This document shows, in pieces, positions 45,384 to 56,682 of a DNA stretch of 64,000 bases; position 1 is the stretch's first letter; each line of letters starts with the position of its first letter. The stretch covers positions 70,168,200 through 70,232,199 of the forward strand of contig CM061065.1 in the NCBI GenBank assembly GCA_030762895.1, in the 5' to 3' direction. The notes below the pieces were generated by a model, which saw only the letters and a program-made list of their open reading frames with translations, was not told the origin of the DNA and searched no databases. Origin of the DNA: Sophora flavescens. Taxonomy: Eukaryota > Streptophyta > Magnoliopsida > Fabales > Fabaceae. The position numbers and the translations under genes were made by a program.

Positions 45384-45851
45384 TCATACTTTGATCTTTA
45401 AATTGTGTGCAGGTCTAGTGTCTCTTAGGCAGAGACAAACCGGAGTATCTATGCCTAATCTATGTAAGGGTTTTGCTGCAACTTGAATTAACCCTATGTG
45501 AAGAAATTTATATTTTTGCTTATGTTCTTTTATCATAGATAAGTTTAGAAGATCTAAACTATCTTGAACTTTATTAACATTCGTTGTATATTCTGATGTT
45601 CTAGTTATATAGTCAGATTGAAATTGATCAACTTTATTAGTTTTATAAATTTTTGAAACATTAAATTCAGGAGTGTTCCAATTATTTAATTTTTGTTCAA
45701 TTTTAGGTAGGTACAAGGAAGGTGTTTGTATGCTAGAGGAAAATCTAAGATTGAATCGTGCTTTCAAATGTGAATTCAACTTCCTTAAATAGAAAAACCT
45801 TCGGACTTCAAAAGCTTTGGAATCCACGAACTTAAGCATACCTGAAATCAA
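45384..45851 (-). pseudogene. Endogenous pararetrovirus-like movement protein fragment
   Basis: A 155-codon open frame resembles the front half of caulimovirid movement proteins (30K superfamily), mainly in the segment around 45425-45500 that holds the His-Ile-Gly-Leu-Ile-Gln and Cys-Leu-Arg-Asp words. It stops long before a full domain and no reverse transcriptase or coat region is seen nearby. An acidic open frame (46004..46225, minus) may be its upstream part, but I cannot assign it. Recognition is by memory of the family and is tentative. It looks like an old, inactive integrated fragment. Confidence 0.5.
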
Positions 45852-46407
45852 TGGTCAACGGACTTAATTGATCTTCGAATTCAGAAGGTGCGCTTTGACT
45901 GTAGAACTTTTGACTTTCTTTAATTATTGTAGTCTTCCATTTGTCTGCCATCTTTATCTTGTTGTAGAAGACAACAAATTTACTTTAATTATTGCACCTT
46001 TAATTATTGTTGACCAAAAAGACCACCGTAGCAATCATTTTCGTTTTCGAGGAAAGGACAAAATTCGGAATTATTGGAGGATAACTTATCCTGCTCCTCA
46101 TCTGAATCAAGGGATGAGATGACTACTTTTAACTCCTGCTTGTATTCTTCGGGAGTATTATCAGTAACATTAACTTTGAAGGGGGTTAATGCTTGAGTAG
46201 AACTTGCTGAATCATGCAATTTCAAAGGAGTCTAGGGAGCAGAGATCTACTTATTTGACCAATTTTTTCTCTATAAAATGAACTTTGTTTCCACCTCTGC
46301 ATTGTTAAATTTCTTCCACCAAGAAATGGTATTGTTTGAACAAATGTATTTAAGGAAGAAGTTCATAAACTATTTTCATAAATTATTTGTATAAACTTTT
46401 AGAAAAA

Positions 46408-47160
46408 TCATAAACTATTTTCATAAATTATTTATATAAGCTATTCGCATAAACTCTCTGTAAATTCTTCCAAACACACCTTAAAACACTTATGTATAGC
46501 AATTTTCTGATGTGGAAGATCCCAATTACGAGCAACCACTGAGCATACTCTCTAGATATAATGAGACTTAACTGGATAACTCAATTTAACAAAAGAGTGA
46601 AAATCAAAATCCATAAAGGCGGCACCATCCAGTGAGAAAATGCTTTGTTGTTCTTGTCCTTTAATAGAATGAATTGAATCAAAAGTTACAAGATGAAAAT
46701 TACTACAGATAGGAAGAAGAAGACATTTGCTCAAGGCACCTCTTATACAAAAAGACATTTTCAGTTTGCATTTAGGTAACCGGCTTAATTAAGCGCTTAT
46801 TCAATAAGTTTTTTTTTCAAAGAAGCTAAAACCAACTTATTTTCATAAGCTTCGTAAACTTATAGAAAATCATAAACTATTTGTATAAGCTATTCTCCTA
46901 AGCTCTCTAAAAACTCTTACAAACGCACCCTAAAACACTTATGAATAGCAATTTTCTGATGTGCAGATCCCAATTATGAGCAACTACTAAGCATACTCTC
47001 TAGATATATGGGACCTAACTACATAACTCGAGTTTCACGCAAGAGAGTGAAAATCAAAATCCATATAAGTGGCACCACCCAGTGAGAAAATGCTTTGTTG
47101 TTCTTGTCCTTTAACGGAATTAATTAAATCAAAAGCTACAAGATGAAAATTACTGCAGAC
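46408..47160. repeat. Duplicated segment of about 300 bp, 461 bp apart
   Basis: Copy A 46408..46710 and copy B 46869..47160 share GCATACTCTCTAGATATA, CCAGTGAGAAAATGCTTTG and GATGAAAATTACT. Divergence is roughly a tenth. Each copy is preceded by TATAAGCTATT-type MITE text. Open frames on the minus strand in both copies share KGQEQQSIFSL, but no known protein is recognised. Confidence 0.8.
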
Positions 47161-47345
47161 AGCCTGATCAAAAACTAGGTAGCGGATGACCACATTGGTC
47201 GATTTTGCCGAGCATTCCGCTGCTCCGACAGTTGCCATCAATAGTGATGGTGCATCCTGCCTGCAGCCACTTGTTGATAGAGGAGATGGTTGGGGCAAAA
47301 ACAGCATCAGTTATCTATGTATTCAACCGAACTGTCAACTTTTTG

Positions 47346-50300
47346 TTAGAACCCTTCAGTAAGTGCAAAAGTTCGACCAGCTAAAGGGGGAGGCAATGCA
47401 CATATAGCTTGTTCAATTTCCTGAATATCATGAGTACCACCCAGTGCATTAGTATCCCAATAAGGAAAACAATTCTATTATTTGGACATCACAAAATTTG
47501 ACAACAATGACACCTGGTTAATGATGTTCAAAATCATGGTTAATGACGTATTGGATTTGGTTAATGGATGTACCAAGATTAGATAACTCATTAACCATTA
47601 ATTGAACTTTATTAACCAAGATTTTGTACATCATTAACCAAATTGTCCATTAACGAATTTGGACATCTACCACAAGTGTATCCATCAACCAAACTCAACA
47701 CGTCATTAACCACGATTTTGAACATCATTAACCAGATGTTGATTGTTGTCAAATTTGTGATCTACAAATATCATTATTCTAAGAAAAATTGATGTTCTGC
47801 AATATAATTACAACTCAACAAGCACTCCCCAATAATGTCGTACCTGTACAGTGTAACGTGCTGAAAAGTGAATCAAAAGGATTGCTCTGTTCTGTAACCT
47901 CTCCGCGCAACTTATTATCTGAAAAATATTAATTAGAAGAAATAAACAAATAAATATAAACAAAATGATAAAACCAAAGTTTTACATGAAACTTTGTGTT
48001 CTGTTGATTGCAGGAGGTAGCATACCTCAGACAGATGAGTATGTCCATAATCTTTGGCATGCTCTACAGTAATTGAATTGTTAACAAAGGTGCACTGTAT
48101 GAATAAAGGATAAAATAAGATTGGTTGTAAAGCCATAATACGAATCAGCAACATATATCAGAAAAGGAACCAGAATTGGTTTATAGGGGGTGCAATATGC
48201 AATCCCATAGAGAATTAACTGAATAGATACAAGTAGATGTCCTCCTAGCAATGGTGAACCTGGTTCTCTACCCATAACAGTTGCTAACTGTTATTACTCT
48301 TTTATTCTAACCTTTTACTCTTTCTACATAGATCCTACCCTATTCCCATATCTAAGACATGGGAGACTTGAAGCATGAGGCTGATTCTCTGATTCTTGTG
48401 CTTGATGCCAAACTGTTAAAGAAGATAGCTACTTCGGTGTATGTACCTCTGACACGTTACCAGTTTCCAGATTTCAACCTTGATGACAAGGTTGAACTTC
48501 AATTGTTTGGAAGAGTAAAGGGTTAGAACAGTTAGTTTAGGTAAAGGGGATCTTGTAGATAAATATGGGGAGTAAGTGGTAGAAGGAACCATTTAGATTT
48601 GTCAGTGAGAACCGAGCATGGCTCAGTTGTGAAAGGGGAAACCCTTGGAGCAGAATCTTTTCTCTTATTCTGGTCTGATTTAGTTCATCAATAAAATAGT
48701 CCATTTCCATTTCTACGTTTCTATCAATTTCTCAGCTTTCTGATTTGGGTTCATAACACAATACTTCAACGATTACAAGTAGCAAAACCAAGTGCAAATT
48801 CAAACTTCTATTTATTTCATTTAAAAACTCAGACGTTTTTCTTGTATTGGAGAATATATATAATCTGTGTGTATGGGCAAGTATGCGTACTAGCAAAGCT
48901 CTTAAGGTAGTTATCGATAATTCATAGTTTCAAAAGTATTGGATAAAGTAGGTCACCTCCATTACGAGAATCCTAGCCCGCAAGACGTCAGTGTTATTTT
49001 CATCAACCACGAAATCTGATGTGGTGTCTCCTGTGAAAGCAATCTCTGGCTCCGTCAAAGTGTATGTTATCTGCCAACAAACCAGCATGGTTGAGCAATG
49101 TGTAATGAAACCAAAAAGAGATTGATGGTGGACCACTAGAACTCTTCCTATCCCAAAAAAGATTGAACTTCAGAACTATACACCCAATTTCAATGTAAAT
49201 GGTGAATAGCTTACAAAAAGAATTAAATCAACACTTTATAAAAGAAGAAACTGATTAGGATAAAGAGAAGATGATTACAAAGAGTTAGAAGGATAAGAAA
49301 AAACCATGGGCTTCACAATAAGTAAAACCCATACGCCTAATCTTATCCCAAAGGAGCCGTTCATCCAAAGAAATATCCTTAAAGATGTGAAAATTACACT
49401 GAAACCAAATATACCAAAGAGTGGCATAGATTGTATATTGCCACAAGAATTTTGCTTCTTTCAATCTCCCGAAAATCAATAAAGCTAGTCAACAGAAATT
49501 GGTCTACGGTCCCAGGGCAAACCCAGCACTCTCCAAAAATGCCAAACAAAGAATTCCATAAAGAAACTGCTAAAAAACTATTTCAGAACAAGTGGGGAAC
49601 CAATTCTTATCCCGCACCACACATAAAACACATTAGGGAAAAATAGCCTTATGTTGCCATTTTATTAGAGAGAAGATCTTATCTGGAGGCATCACTACAA
49701 GCTTAGTCAATTCTAATGATCAACTAGCAGATGTTTTCATTAAGTCATCGAGAGTTCCTCGGATAAGTTATATGTGTAACAAGATTGGTACATAAGACCT
49801 ATAGGCTCCATCTTGAGGGGAGTGTTGCAATCCATGTAATCAATATGCAGATTTATTGTATAAGCATATGATATTGTATCATATCATGTAAATAGGAAAA
49901 GAATCAATTATATTTATTTTGTAATTATTTCTTTAAGTCAATATAAATAAGCCCCCGTTGTGTAGTTGAGACACATGGATTTCATCATATATCTCGCTTT
50001 TCTCTTGTTACTCTTAACAAACATAAATCACACAAACATTATGTTTGGCTGTTGACTACAAGTTTAAATCCTCCTTCATGGCAATATTCACCAATCAATC
50101 TGCAACTAAAACCTCATACTTTCTTTCCATCCAAAGCAAAGCAACAACAAAAAAAATGATAACCAACTGTTAGAGTATAGGAAATATATGGGCCTAGTGT
50201 AAGCCCATTGTAACTAAGCCTAGGCCCATTGTTAGAGCAGTTAAGCTTAGGCTACAGCTATATAAACATGCACAGTGTACACTTCTTCTCAGAATGAAAA

Positions 50301-53300
50301 TATATCATTTCTGCAATTCTGTTTTTCATCTTCTCCATTCTCTCAATTCTTCTCTCAATTCTATTATGGTATCATGAGCTCCTTTTCTGGGGCCTCACTC
50401 TGAGTCCAAATTCATGGCAGCGACAACCAATCCCTTCGACAATGCAGCTAATGGAGCCTCCACTCAGGCCGCCGGAGCTGTTCCCTCCTCCTCCTCCTTC
50501 AATCCACCTCTTTCTGTAAAGCTTGATGATCAGAACTTCCTCCTATGGAAGCAACAGGTCGAAGCTGTCATCATTGCGCATAAGCTCCATCGCTATGTCG
50601 TAAGCCCTAGTATTCCACCGATGTACAACAACGAGCAAGATCGAGCCCTAGATATTCAGTCCGAAGCTTATCAGTTATGGCTGGTGCAAGATCAGATGCT
50701 ATTTACGTGGCTCGTAAGCTCAATTTCGCCTTCTGTACTTCCGCGCTTCATCAACTGCAAGCAATCGTGGCAGATTTGGGACAAGGTGCACAAATTCTTC
50801 CACTCGCATCTGCGCGCCAAGATTCGTCAATTTCGCTCCGAGTTGAAGAATACAAGGAAAGGATCGCGTTCGATTACCGAATATCTCATGTGTATTCGAG
50901 CCCTAGTTGATTCGTTGCAAGCAATCGGTGATCCTGTTTCAGAGCAAGATCACATTGATACGATTCTTGAAGGCTTGCCTGAAGAATTCAACTCGTTCAT
51001 CATGATGATCTATGCTCGTGTAGATCCTGTATCCGTGGATGACGTTGAAGCCTTGTTAATCGTTCAGAATGCTCAATTTGAGAGGTACAAGCAAGATCTC
51101 TCCTCGTCTTCTTCGGTTTCTCTCAATTTAGCTCACACTGATTCGATTAACACGTCTATTCATTCTCAACCTGGTTCCGAGGTGAATTCGAGCCGCGGTG
51201 GCTACTCTAACCGAAGCAGAGGACGTGGTGGACGTAGCCGTGGCGGTCGTGGCCGAAGCAATGGTGATGGTGCCAGACCTACTTGTCAGCTTTGCCACAA
51301 ATATGGCCACGATGCCTATAATTGTTGGCACAGATTTGAACATGACTTTGTTCCTCGGCCTCCTCCACTTTCCTCAACACCTCAGGCTGCGTATAATTTT
51401 CCTCAAGTAGCTCCTAGACCTCAGACTCAGTTCCCTGTGTCGCTGCCTCCCAAACCACCTCAGGTTCATCATGATCAACCATCTGCATGTGTGGCTGCTC
51501 AGTCCTATCAGTGTCCTCAGACTCAGATGGCTCCCCTACTCGAGAATTTTCGATCAATCAATTGTGGTATCCAGACTTGGGAGCTTCTCATCACATCACT
51601 GCGGATCCTCAGAACATGACTCATGGCACTATTTTTGGAGGCCAGGACCAAGTTCTCATGGGGAACGGGCAAGGTCTTCCCATTCATTCCATTGGCTACT
51701 CTAAAGTCACCTCTTCTAGTCACCCACACCTGACTTGTCTTTAAATAATTTACTCTTAGTTCCTAGCATAACCAAAAATCTGGTCTCGGTGTCCAAATTT
51801 GCTAGGGACAACAATGTCTTTTTTGAATTCCATCCTTACACTTGTTTTGTTAAATCACAGGGATCTAACACAGTCATTCTTGAAGGCTCTCTAGGCAGTG
51901 ATGGGCTGTATTGTTTCAAGCACATCAATGTACTCAAGGAGTCCTCCTCACCTGTCTCAACAAGTAGTTCCTACTGCAACTCAAATAATGTCAATACTTC
52001 TAATCTTTCAGTCAATATGTACACAAATATTGTTTCCAATTCCTTTGTGACATGGCACAATAGGTTAGGCCATGCTCACCCATTCTTTGTAAAAATGGTT
52101 ATGCAATTGTGTAATGTTCCCTGTTCAAACAAAATAAATATTCGAACTTTGTTCCGCTTGTTGTTTGGGTAAGTCTCACGAGACTTTTTGCCCCTCCCTC
52201 TCCCACTATACATGCCACAGCTTTTGAGTTAATTCACTCGGACCTATGGGGTCCAGCACCTATAACATCTTCAAATGGCTACTCCTACTATATAGCCTTT
52301 GTTGATGCTCACACTAAGTATTCTTGGATTTACTTCCTAAAGAAGAAGTCAGATTCCCTCACTGCTTTTAAACAATTTCATGCCTTAGTGAAAACTCAGC
52401 ACTCTGCCAACATTAAGGCTCTCCAATCTGATTGGGGAGGTGAATTTAGATCATTCACCAATCACCTTGCTGAGCTGGGTATTGTCCATAGACTTACTTG
52501 CCCACACACTTCCCACCAAAATGGGACTGTTGAAAGAAAGCATCGACAAATTGTTGAAATGGGGTTGGCTTTACTCTCTCATGCCTCCCTCCCTATGACC
52601 TATTGGGATCACAGCTTCACCATGGCTGTTCATTTAATTAACAGGCTACCCACTGCTGCCTTTTCAACCTTTTCCTCTCCTTACCATGCTCTGCACAACA
52701 CTATCCCTAACTATTCTACTCTTAGGACCTTTGGTTGTGCTTGTTTCCCCTTCCTCAGACCTTACAACAAACACAAGTTGCAGTATAGGTCCAGTGAGTG
52801 TGTTTATTTGGGAATCTCTCCTCAGCATAAAGGCCACAAATGCCTTGATCCCTCTGGTCGCATCTATGTGTCCAAAGATGCACTGTTCAATGAAAATCGC
52901 TTCCCTTATCCAGCTTTATTCCCAGTTCCCATTCTTCCTCTCAGTCTGCTAACACCACTTTTTCCTCCACCATTCCTATCCTTCTGACCCCTCCTTTGAA
53001 TCATGTCCCTCTTAATCAATTTCCTCCCCAGCCATCTAATTCTAATGTTCCTTCAGCCTCCTCTAGTCAGCACAACTCCCCTTTGCACTCTCCCTTCACC
53101 AATCACTCATCTGATCTGTCCCCTGTTAACTCTGTCCAGTCTTCATCTTCGGGTCATTTTCAGTCTCAAGGTCAGTCTGTTAGCCCTGTAGCCTCTCAAG
53201 GTCAGTCTGTTAGCCCTGTAGCCTCTCAAGGTCAGTCTGTTAGCCCTGTAGCCTCTCCTTCTCCCATCCCAGAAGGTGCTGCCCCTCACTCACCTGCAGA

Positions 53301-56300
53301 CTCTCATTCGGCTCACTCAGGATCATTCAGTCCTGTTCCCAAGCTCCCCTCTCATCCCATGCTCACTAGGTCCAAGACAGGATGTCTCCCTCCTAGACTC
53401 TATCTCACTCACATGGAACCCCACTCTGTCAAGCAGGCCTTGTCCAGTCCCGAATGGCTGTCTGCCATGAAAAATGAGCACTCAGCTCTTTTGAAAAATC
53501 AAACTTGGTCCCTGGTGCCTCTCCCTCCCAACAGGCAGGCGATTGGGTGCAAATGGGTCTTCAGGATTAAAGAAAATCCTGATGGCACCATCAACAAATA
53601 TAAGGCAAGACTTGTTGCCAAAGGGTTCCATCAAGACATGGCTTTGACTTTCATGAAACTTTCTCACCTGTCATCAAGCCGATCCACTATCCAGGATCAT
53701 TCTCACCATAGCCTTAACATCCAATCGGGTTATTCAATGAGATAGATGTTAATAATGCCTTCCTTAATGGCCTGTTGAATGAGGAGGTGTACATGACACA
53801 ACCTCCTGGCTTTGAATCTGAGGACAAATCTCTAGTGTGCAAGCTTCACAAAGCCCTCTATGGCCTCAAGCAGGCCCCAAGGGCATGGTATGAGAGGCTC
53901 ACTAACACACTACTGAACTTCGGGTTTATGATTAGCATATGTGACCCATCACTCTTTGTATACAACAAGGGAGCAATCTGTCTGTATGTGTTGGTTTATG
54001 TGGATGATATCATCCTCACTTGGTCTTCACCTTCTCTTATTGCTGAGTTAATCAGGAAACTGAATGCAACCTTTGCTCTCAAAGAGCTTGGCAGCCTGGA
54101 CTATTTCCTAGGGGTAGAAGTGAAGCACCTTCCCAATGGCAGCCTTCTTCTCACTCAATCCAAGTACATCAGGGACCTTCGTCCAAAGCAAACATCTTTG
54201 GAGTCGAAAGGAATCTCTTCCCCATGATCAAGAATCGTAAGATGAGTAAATTTGGCAATCGATTCCATGGCATATCCTACCCTCTACTAGTCAATTGTGG
54301 GGGCTCTGCAAGATGCAACTCTCACCGGACCGTAGATTGCCTTTAGTGTCAATAAGGTCTGTCGGTTCATGTCTCATCCTTTGGACTCCCACCGGCGGCA
54401 AAGGAAGAGGATATTGAGATATTTGAAGGGCTCTCTACACTATGGGCTTCTTCTAAAACCTGCGGTCACGAGCCACACCATTCTCATTCATCGCCTCTTG
54501 TGATCTTTGATTGGGCAAGTGACCCGGATGATAGGAGATCCACTCGGTTCATGCATCTATCTAGGTCCCAATCGATTTCCTGGTGCTCCGCAAGCAACAA
54601 CTGGTTGCTAGGTCAAGTAATGAGGCTGAATACCGCAGCATGGCCAACACCACAGCTGAGATCTTGTGGATCATGTCCTTACTCACTGAATTAAGAGTCC
54701 CTTTTCTCACTCCCCGGCTTCTGTGTGACAACCTAAGCACTGTCTCTATTGCTCATAACCCTGTTTTGCATGCCAGGACCAAGCACATTGAGTTGGACAT
54801 CCACTTTTTGCGTGAAAAGGTGTTGTCTAAAGCTCTAACAGTTGTTCATGTGCCAGCATCCGAACAGTTGGCTGACTGCTTTACTAAGCCACTTCCTTCC
54901 TCCAGATTCACTGACATCAGAACCAATCTCAATGTTGTTGCTGCTCCTCAACCATCTTGAGATTGCAGGGAGGATGTTAGAGTATAGGAAATATATGGGC
55001 CTATTGTAAGCCCATTGTAACTAAGCCTAGGCCCATTGTTAGAGCAGTTAAGCTTAGGCTACAACTATATAAACATGCACAGTGTACACTTCTTCTCAGA
55101 ATGAAAATATATCATTTCTGCAATTCTGTTTTTCATCTTCTCCATTCTCTCAATTCTTCTCTCAATTCTATTACCAACTGATTTACAAGTGCTAAAATTG
55201 GTTGATACAAACAGAAGATGGTTAAAACTTCCAAAAATCAAATCATTATTAGTACAATAGTTAGGACTGACCTCCACACCTGATGACTTCAAATTCTTAA
55301 TCTTATCTCCAGAAAGGCCGATATACTCAGTTTTGAGTTTCTGTCTTACAGAGTAAAGTACATAACCCTGCCAAAAACATGCATAATAAATAATCAAGCC
55401 CCACATGAGAATGCTTCAGGCATCATGATAAAGATGCTGCTGAATCTCATTCAGGATTTTGTTTGGTGAAAATGTGATAAAAATAGCAGTGAATTGCAAA
55501 TCAATTAAAAGTATGTTTGTTAAATATCATTTTAAAAATTCTGTACATATTTAAAATTACAAAACAGATATTATTAACTATAATAAATACAGGTTTAAAC
55601 TTCAAAAGGACAAAGGTAGAATTTAGGAGACAATAAAGTTTCTTGATATTTTTGACACATACAGAAGCGTCAAAATCCATCAGCTATGGTGCTTTTCAAA
55701 AGTGCTTGTGGCTTTTAAAAAGCAATGCAAATAGCATCACCAAAACAATTTGCCAAACTCAAATTTGTGAATTTTACTCTAAAAAATCACCGGAACCAAA
55801 AGCCACGATATTTTTCAAACAGGACCCTGGTCTGTACTCTGTAGCAATATCAAATCTAGCTTAAGACTCAAAAGAAACATATATTGCTGGCTGGATACCT
55901 GGCTGGGTATTAGATGGTAAGTCCGAAAAGCTTTTACTTTAAGATCCTTTCTCAAGTAAAACTCTTCTCCTGCAAATGTAGAGCCATTCATTAGCAACTG
56001 TACATGAGTGGCAAACTTAAACTTGAAATGTGTAATTGCAGAATTTTGATTGAAACCAACCATTACCTACATCCAAGCCAATCAGGTTGTGCTTAAGCTC
56101 TGATTGATCCATTTTCCTATGAACCTCAAACAGTTTCTCTACATCCTCTTTTACTGAAACTGGTACAATGATTGTTGGGGGCTTCATACGGTACAAACCA
56201 CGTGTGGCAACATACATAGGTAGTCCTCCCTGTCCAAAGTAAATGTATGTCATAAAATGGCAGTTCAACAACAAATTAATTCAACGATACATTCACTAGA

Positions 56301-56682
56301 TAAAGCCCCACATGTAATATAGTAATTTAAAGGGGAAACAAAAAAATAAGCCATTGACTGGTTTAATATAATATTACAATATATGTGAATCAAAATTTCA
56401 AAGTTGAATCTTATGTGTGTATTTGTGTGAAAGGAGACTAACAATGTGATCCATGTGAGCATGAGAGATAAAAAGAAAGTCTTGGGAAACAGCACGAGGT
56501 GGGCAGCGACCAATATCAAAGGCTATTTTAAGTGTGGGAAAAATTATACATGTTTCATGGCCTCCAATGGACAAACCCCCAACTGGGTACCCCTCAATGA
56601 TCAGATCCTTTGCTTTCTTTGAAGAAGGGTCTGAGCCTCGTATTTCTCTGCCTGACTTTGACTGCTCACTTCTGGGTTCCAT
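47346..56682 (-). CDS. TRZ1: tRNase Z, short form (tRNA 3' processing endonuclease)
   Basis: Eight exons join in frame to 300 aa: 56443..56682, 56067..56229, 55899..55969, 55272..55367, 48957..49070, 48026..48094, 47844..47918 and 47346..47420. The enzyme cuts the 3' trailer from tRNA precursors before CCA addition. The metallo-beta-lactamase core is complete: HAHMDH zinc motif at residues 74-79, Asp205 in FTGDTTSDF, the HTHLSE segment (246-251) and His268 in HFSARY. All introns are GT-AG. Length and ending (FALTEGF) fit the short TRZ1/TRZ2 plant group; the Lys/Arg/Ser N-terminus does not look like a strong plastid signal, so a cytosolic TRZ1-like form is more likely. The ATG at 56682 is the first in frame. 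Intron 4 (49071..55271) contains a 5.0-kb copia element in opposite orientation plus older remnants. No coding damage seen. Confidence 0.95.
47478..47766. mobile_element. Foldback MITE in tRNase Z intron 7
   Basis: Left arm (GACATCACAAAATTTGACAA, then TGGTTAATGATGTTCAAAAT) and right arm (ATTTTGAACATCATTAACCA, then TTGTCAAATTTGTGATC) are inverted over about 75 bp. TGGTTAATG words repeat throughout. A degenerate relative is at 57450-57560. Confidence 0.8.
48360..48758 (+). mobile_element. Chromovirus 3' remnant in tRNase Z intron 5
   Basis: A short tail reading QFPDFNLDDKVEL near 48465 matches the chromodomain end of the two chromoviruses here. A probable LTR of about 255 bp follows (48504..48758, TGTTTGG to CATAACA). 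Words near 48290-48345 resemble the LTR inverted, so part of the remnant may be rearranged. Confidence 0.65.
49280..49640 (-). pseudogene. LINE remnant (zinc-binding C-terminal region) in tRNase Z intron 4
   Basis: The minus strand reads FLWQYTIYATLWYIWFQCN near 49430, then HIFKDISLDERLLWDKIR, which is the pattern at the C-terminus of plant LINE reverse transcriptases (zf-RVT region). Stops surround it. No poly(A) end seen. Confidence 0.65.
49690..50019 (+). mobile_element. Copia 3' remnant with LTR in tRNase Z intron 4
   Basis: The end of a copia RNase H frame (NDQLADVFIKS near 49706) is followed by the purine tract TTGAGGGGAG and an LTR of about 197 bp (49823..50019, TGTTGCAATCC to CTTAACA). 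The 5' part is lost. Confidence 0.8.
50168..50366 (+). repeat. 5' LTR of copia B
   Basis: Starts TGTTAGAGTATAGG and ends TTCTATTA. A TATA-like CTATATAAACATGC at 50259 is the probable promoter. Confidence 0.93.
50414..51619 (+). CDS. gag of copia B
   Basis: Open for 401 codons from ATG 50414. The N-terminal FNPPLSVKLDDQNFLLWKQQ and the central RQFRSELKNTRKGSRSITEY are typical of copia gag (UBN2/Retrotran_gag type). A Gly/Arg-rich stretch (SRGGYSNRSRGRGGRSRGG near 51190) precedes a CCHC zinc knuckle CQLCHKYGHDAYNC near 51286. The last 25 or so residues come from a wrong frame: a frameshift before the protease ends gag early. Confidence 0.9.
   Translation: MAATTNPFDNAANGASTQAAGAVPSSSSFNPPLSVKLDDQNFLLWKQQVEAVIIAHKLHRYVVSPSIPPMYNNEQDRALDIQSEAYQLWLVQDQMLFTWLVSSISPSVLPRFINCKQSWQIWDKVHKFFHSHLRAKIRQFRSELKNTRKGSRSITEYLMCIRALVDSLQAIGDPVSEQDHIDTILEGLPEEFNSFIMMIYARVDPVSVDDVEALLIVQNAQFERYKQDLSSSSSVSLNLAHTDSINTSIHSQPGSEVNSSRGGYSNRSRGRGGRSRGGRGRSNGDGARPTCQLCHKYGHDAYNCWHRFEHDFVPRPPPLSSTPQAAYNFPQVAPRPQTQFPVSLPPKPPQVHHDQPSACVAAQSYQCPQTQMAPLLENFRSINCGIQTWELLITSLRILRT
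51550..54960 (+). pseudogene. pol of copia B, frameshifted
   Basis: The protease site reads YPDLGASHHIT near 51570, where Asp-Ser/Thr-Gly is expected, so it looks inactive. GAG-pre-integrase FVTWHNRLGHAHPFFV at 52045. Integrase: AFVDAHTKYSWIYFLKKKS near 52300, SDWGGEFRSF near 52425, CPHTSHQNGTVERKHRQIVE near 52500. RT: GCKWVFRIKENPDGTINKYK near 53550 and LVYVDDIILTW near 53993. RNase H: ARSSNEAEYRSMANTTAE near 54605. Breaks occur near 51740, 52170, 52985, 53640, 54225 and 54500. Confidence 0.92.
53164..53256 (+). repeat. Three tandem 30-bp units in copia B pol
   Basis: The unit encodes SQGQSVSPVA three times in a Ser/Pro-rich linker between integrase and RT. Copies are essentially identical, so slippage was recent. 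Confidence 0.92.
54975..55173 (+). repeat. 3' LTR of copia B
   Basis: Matches the 5' LTR except for two substitutions seen by eye (CTATTG for CTAGTG, and CTACAACTAT for CTACAGCTAT). Confidence 0.93.

Larger units (their letters stand above)
50168..55173 (+). mobile_element. Ty1-copia retrotransposon B, young, in tRNase Z intron 4
   Basis: Two 199-bp LTRs differ at two positions by eye. Target duplication CCAAC is exact (50163..50167 and 55174..55178). A primer site TGGTATCATGAGC (initiator-Met type with one extra base) follows the 5' LTR. gag and pol are in the usual order, but pol has several frameshifts. The element lies antisense to the host gene and its right end is 98 bp from exon 4. 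Confidence 0.95.
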
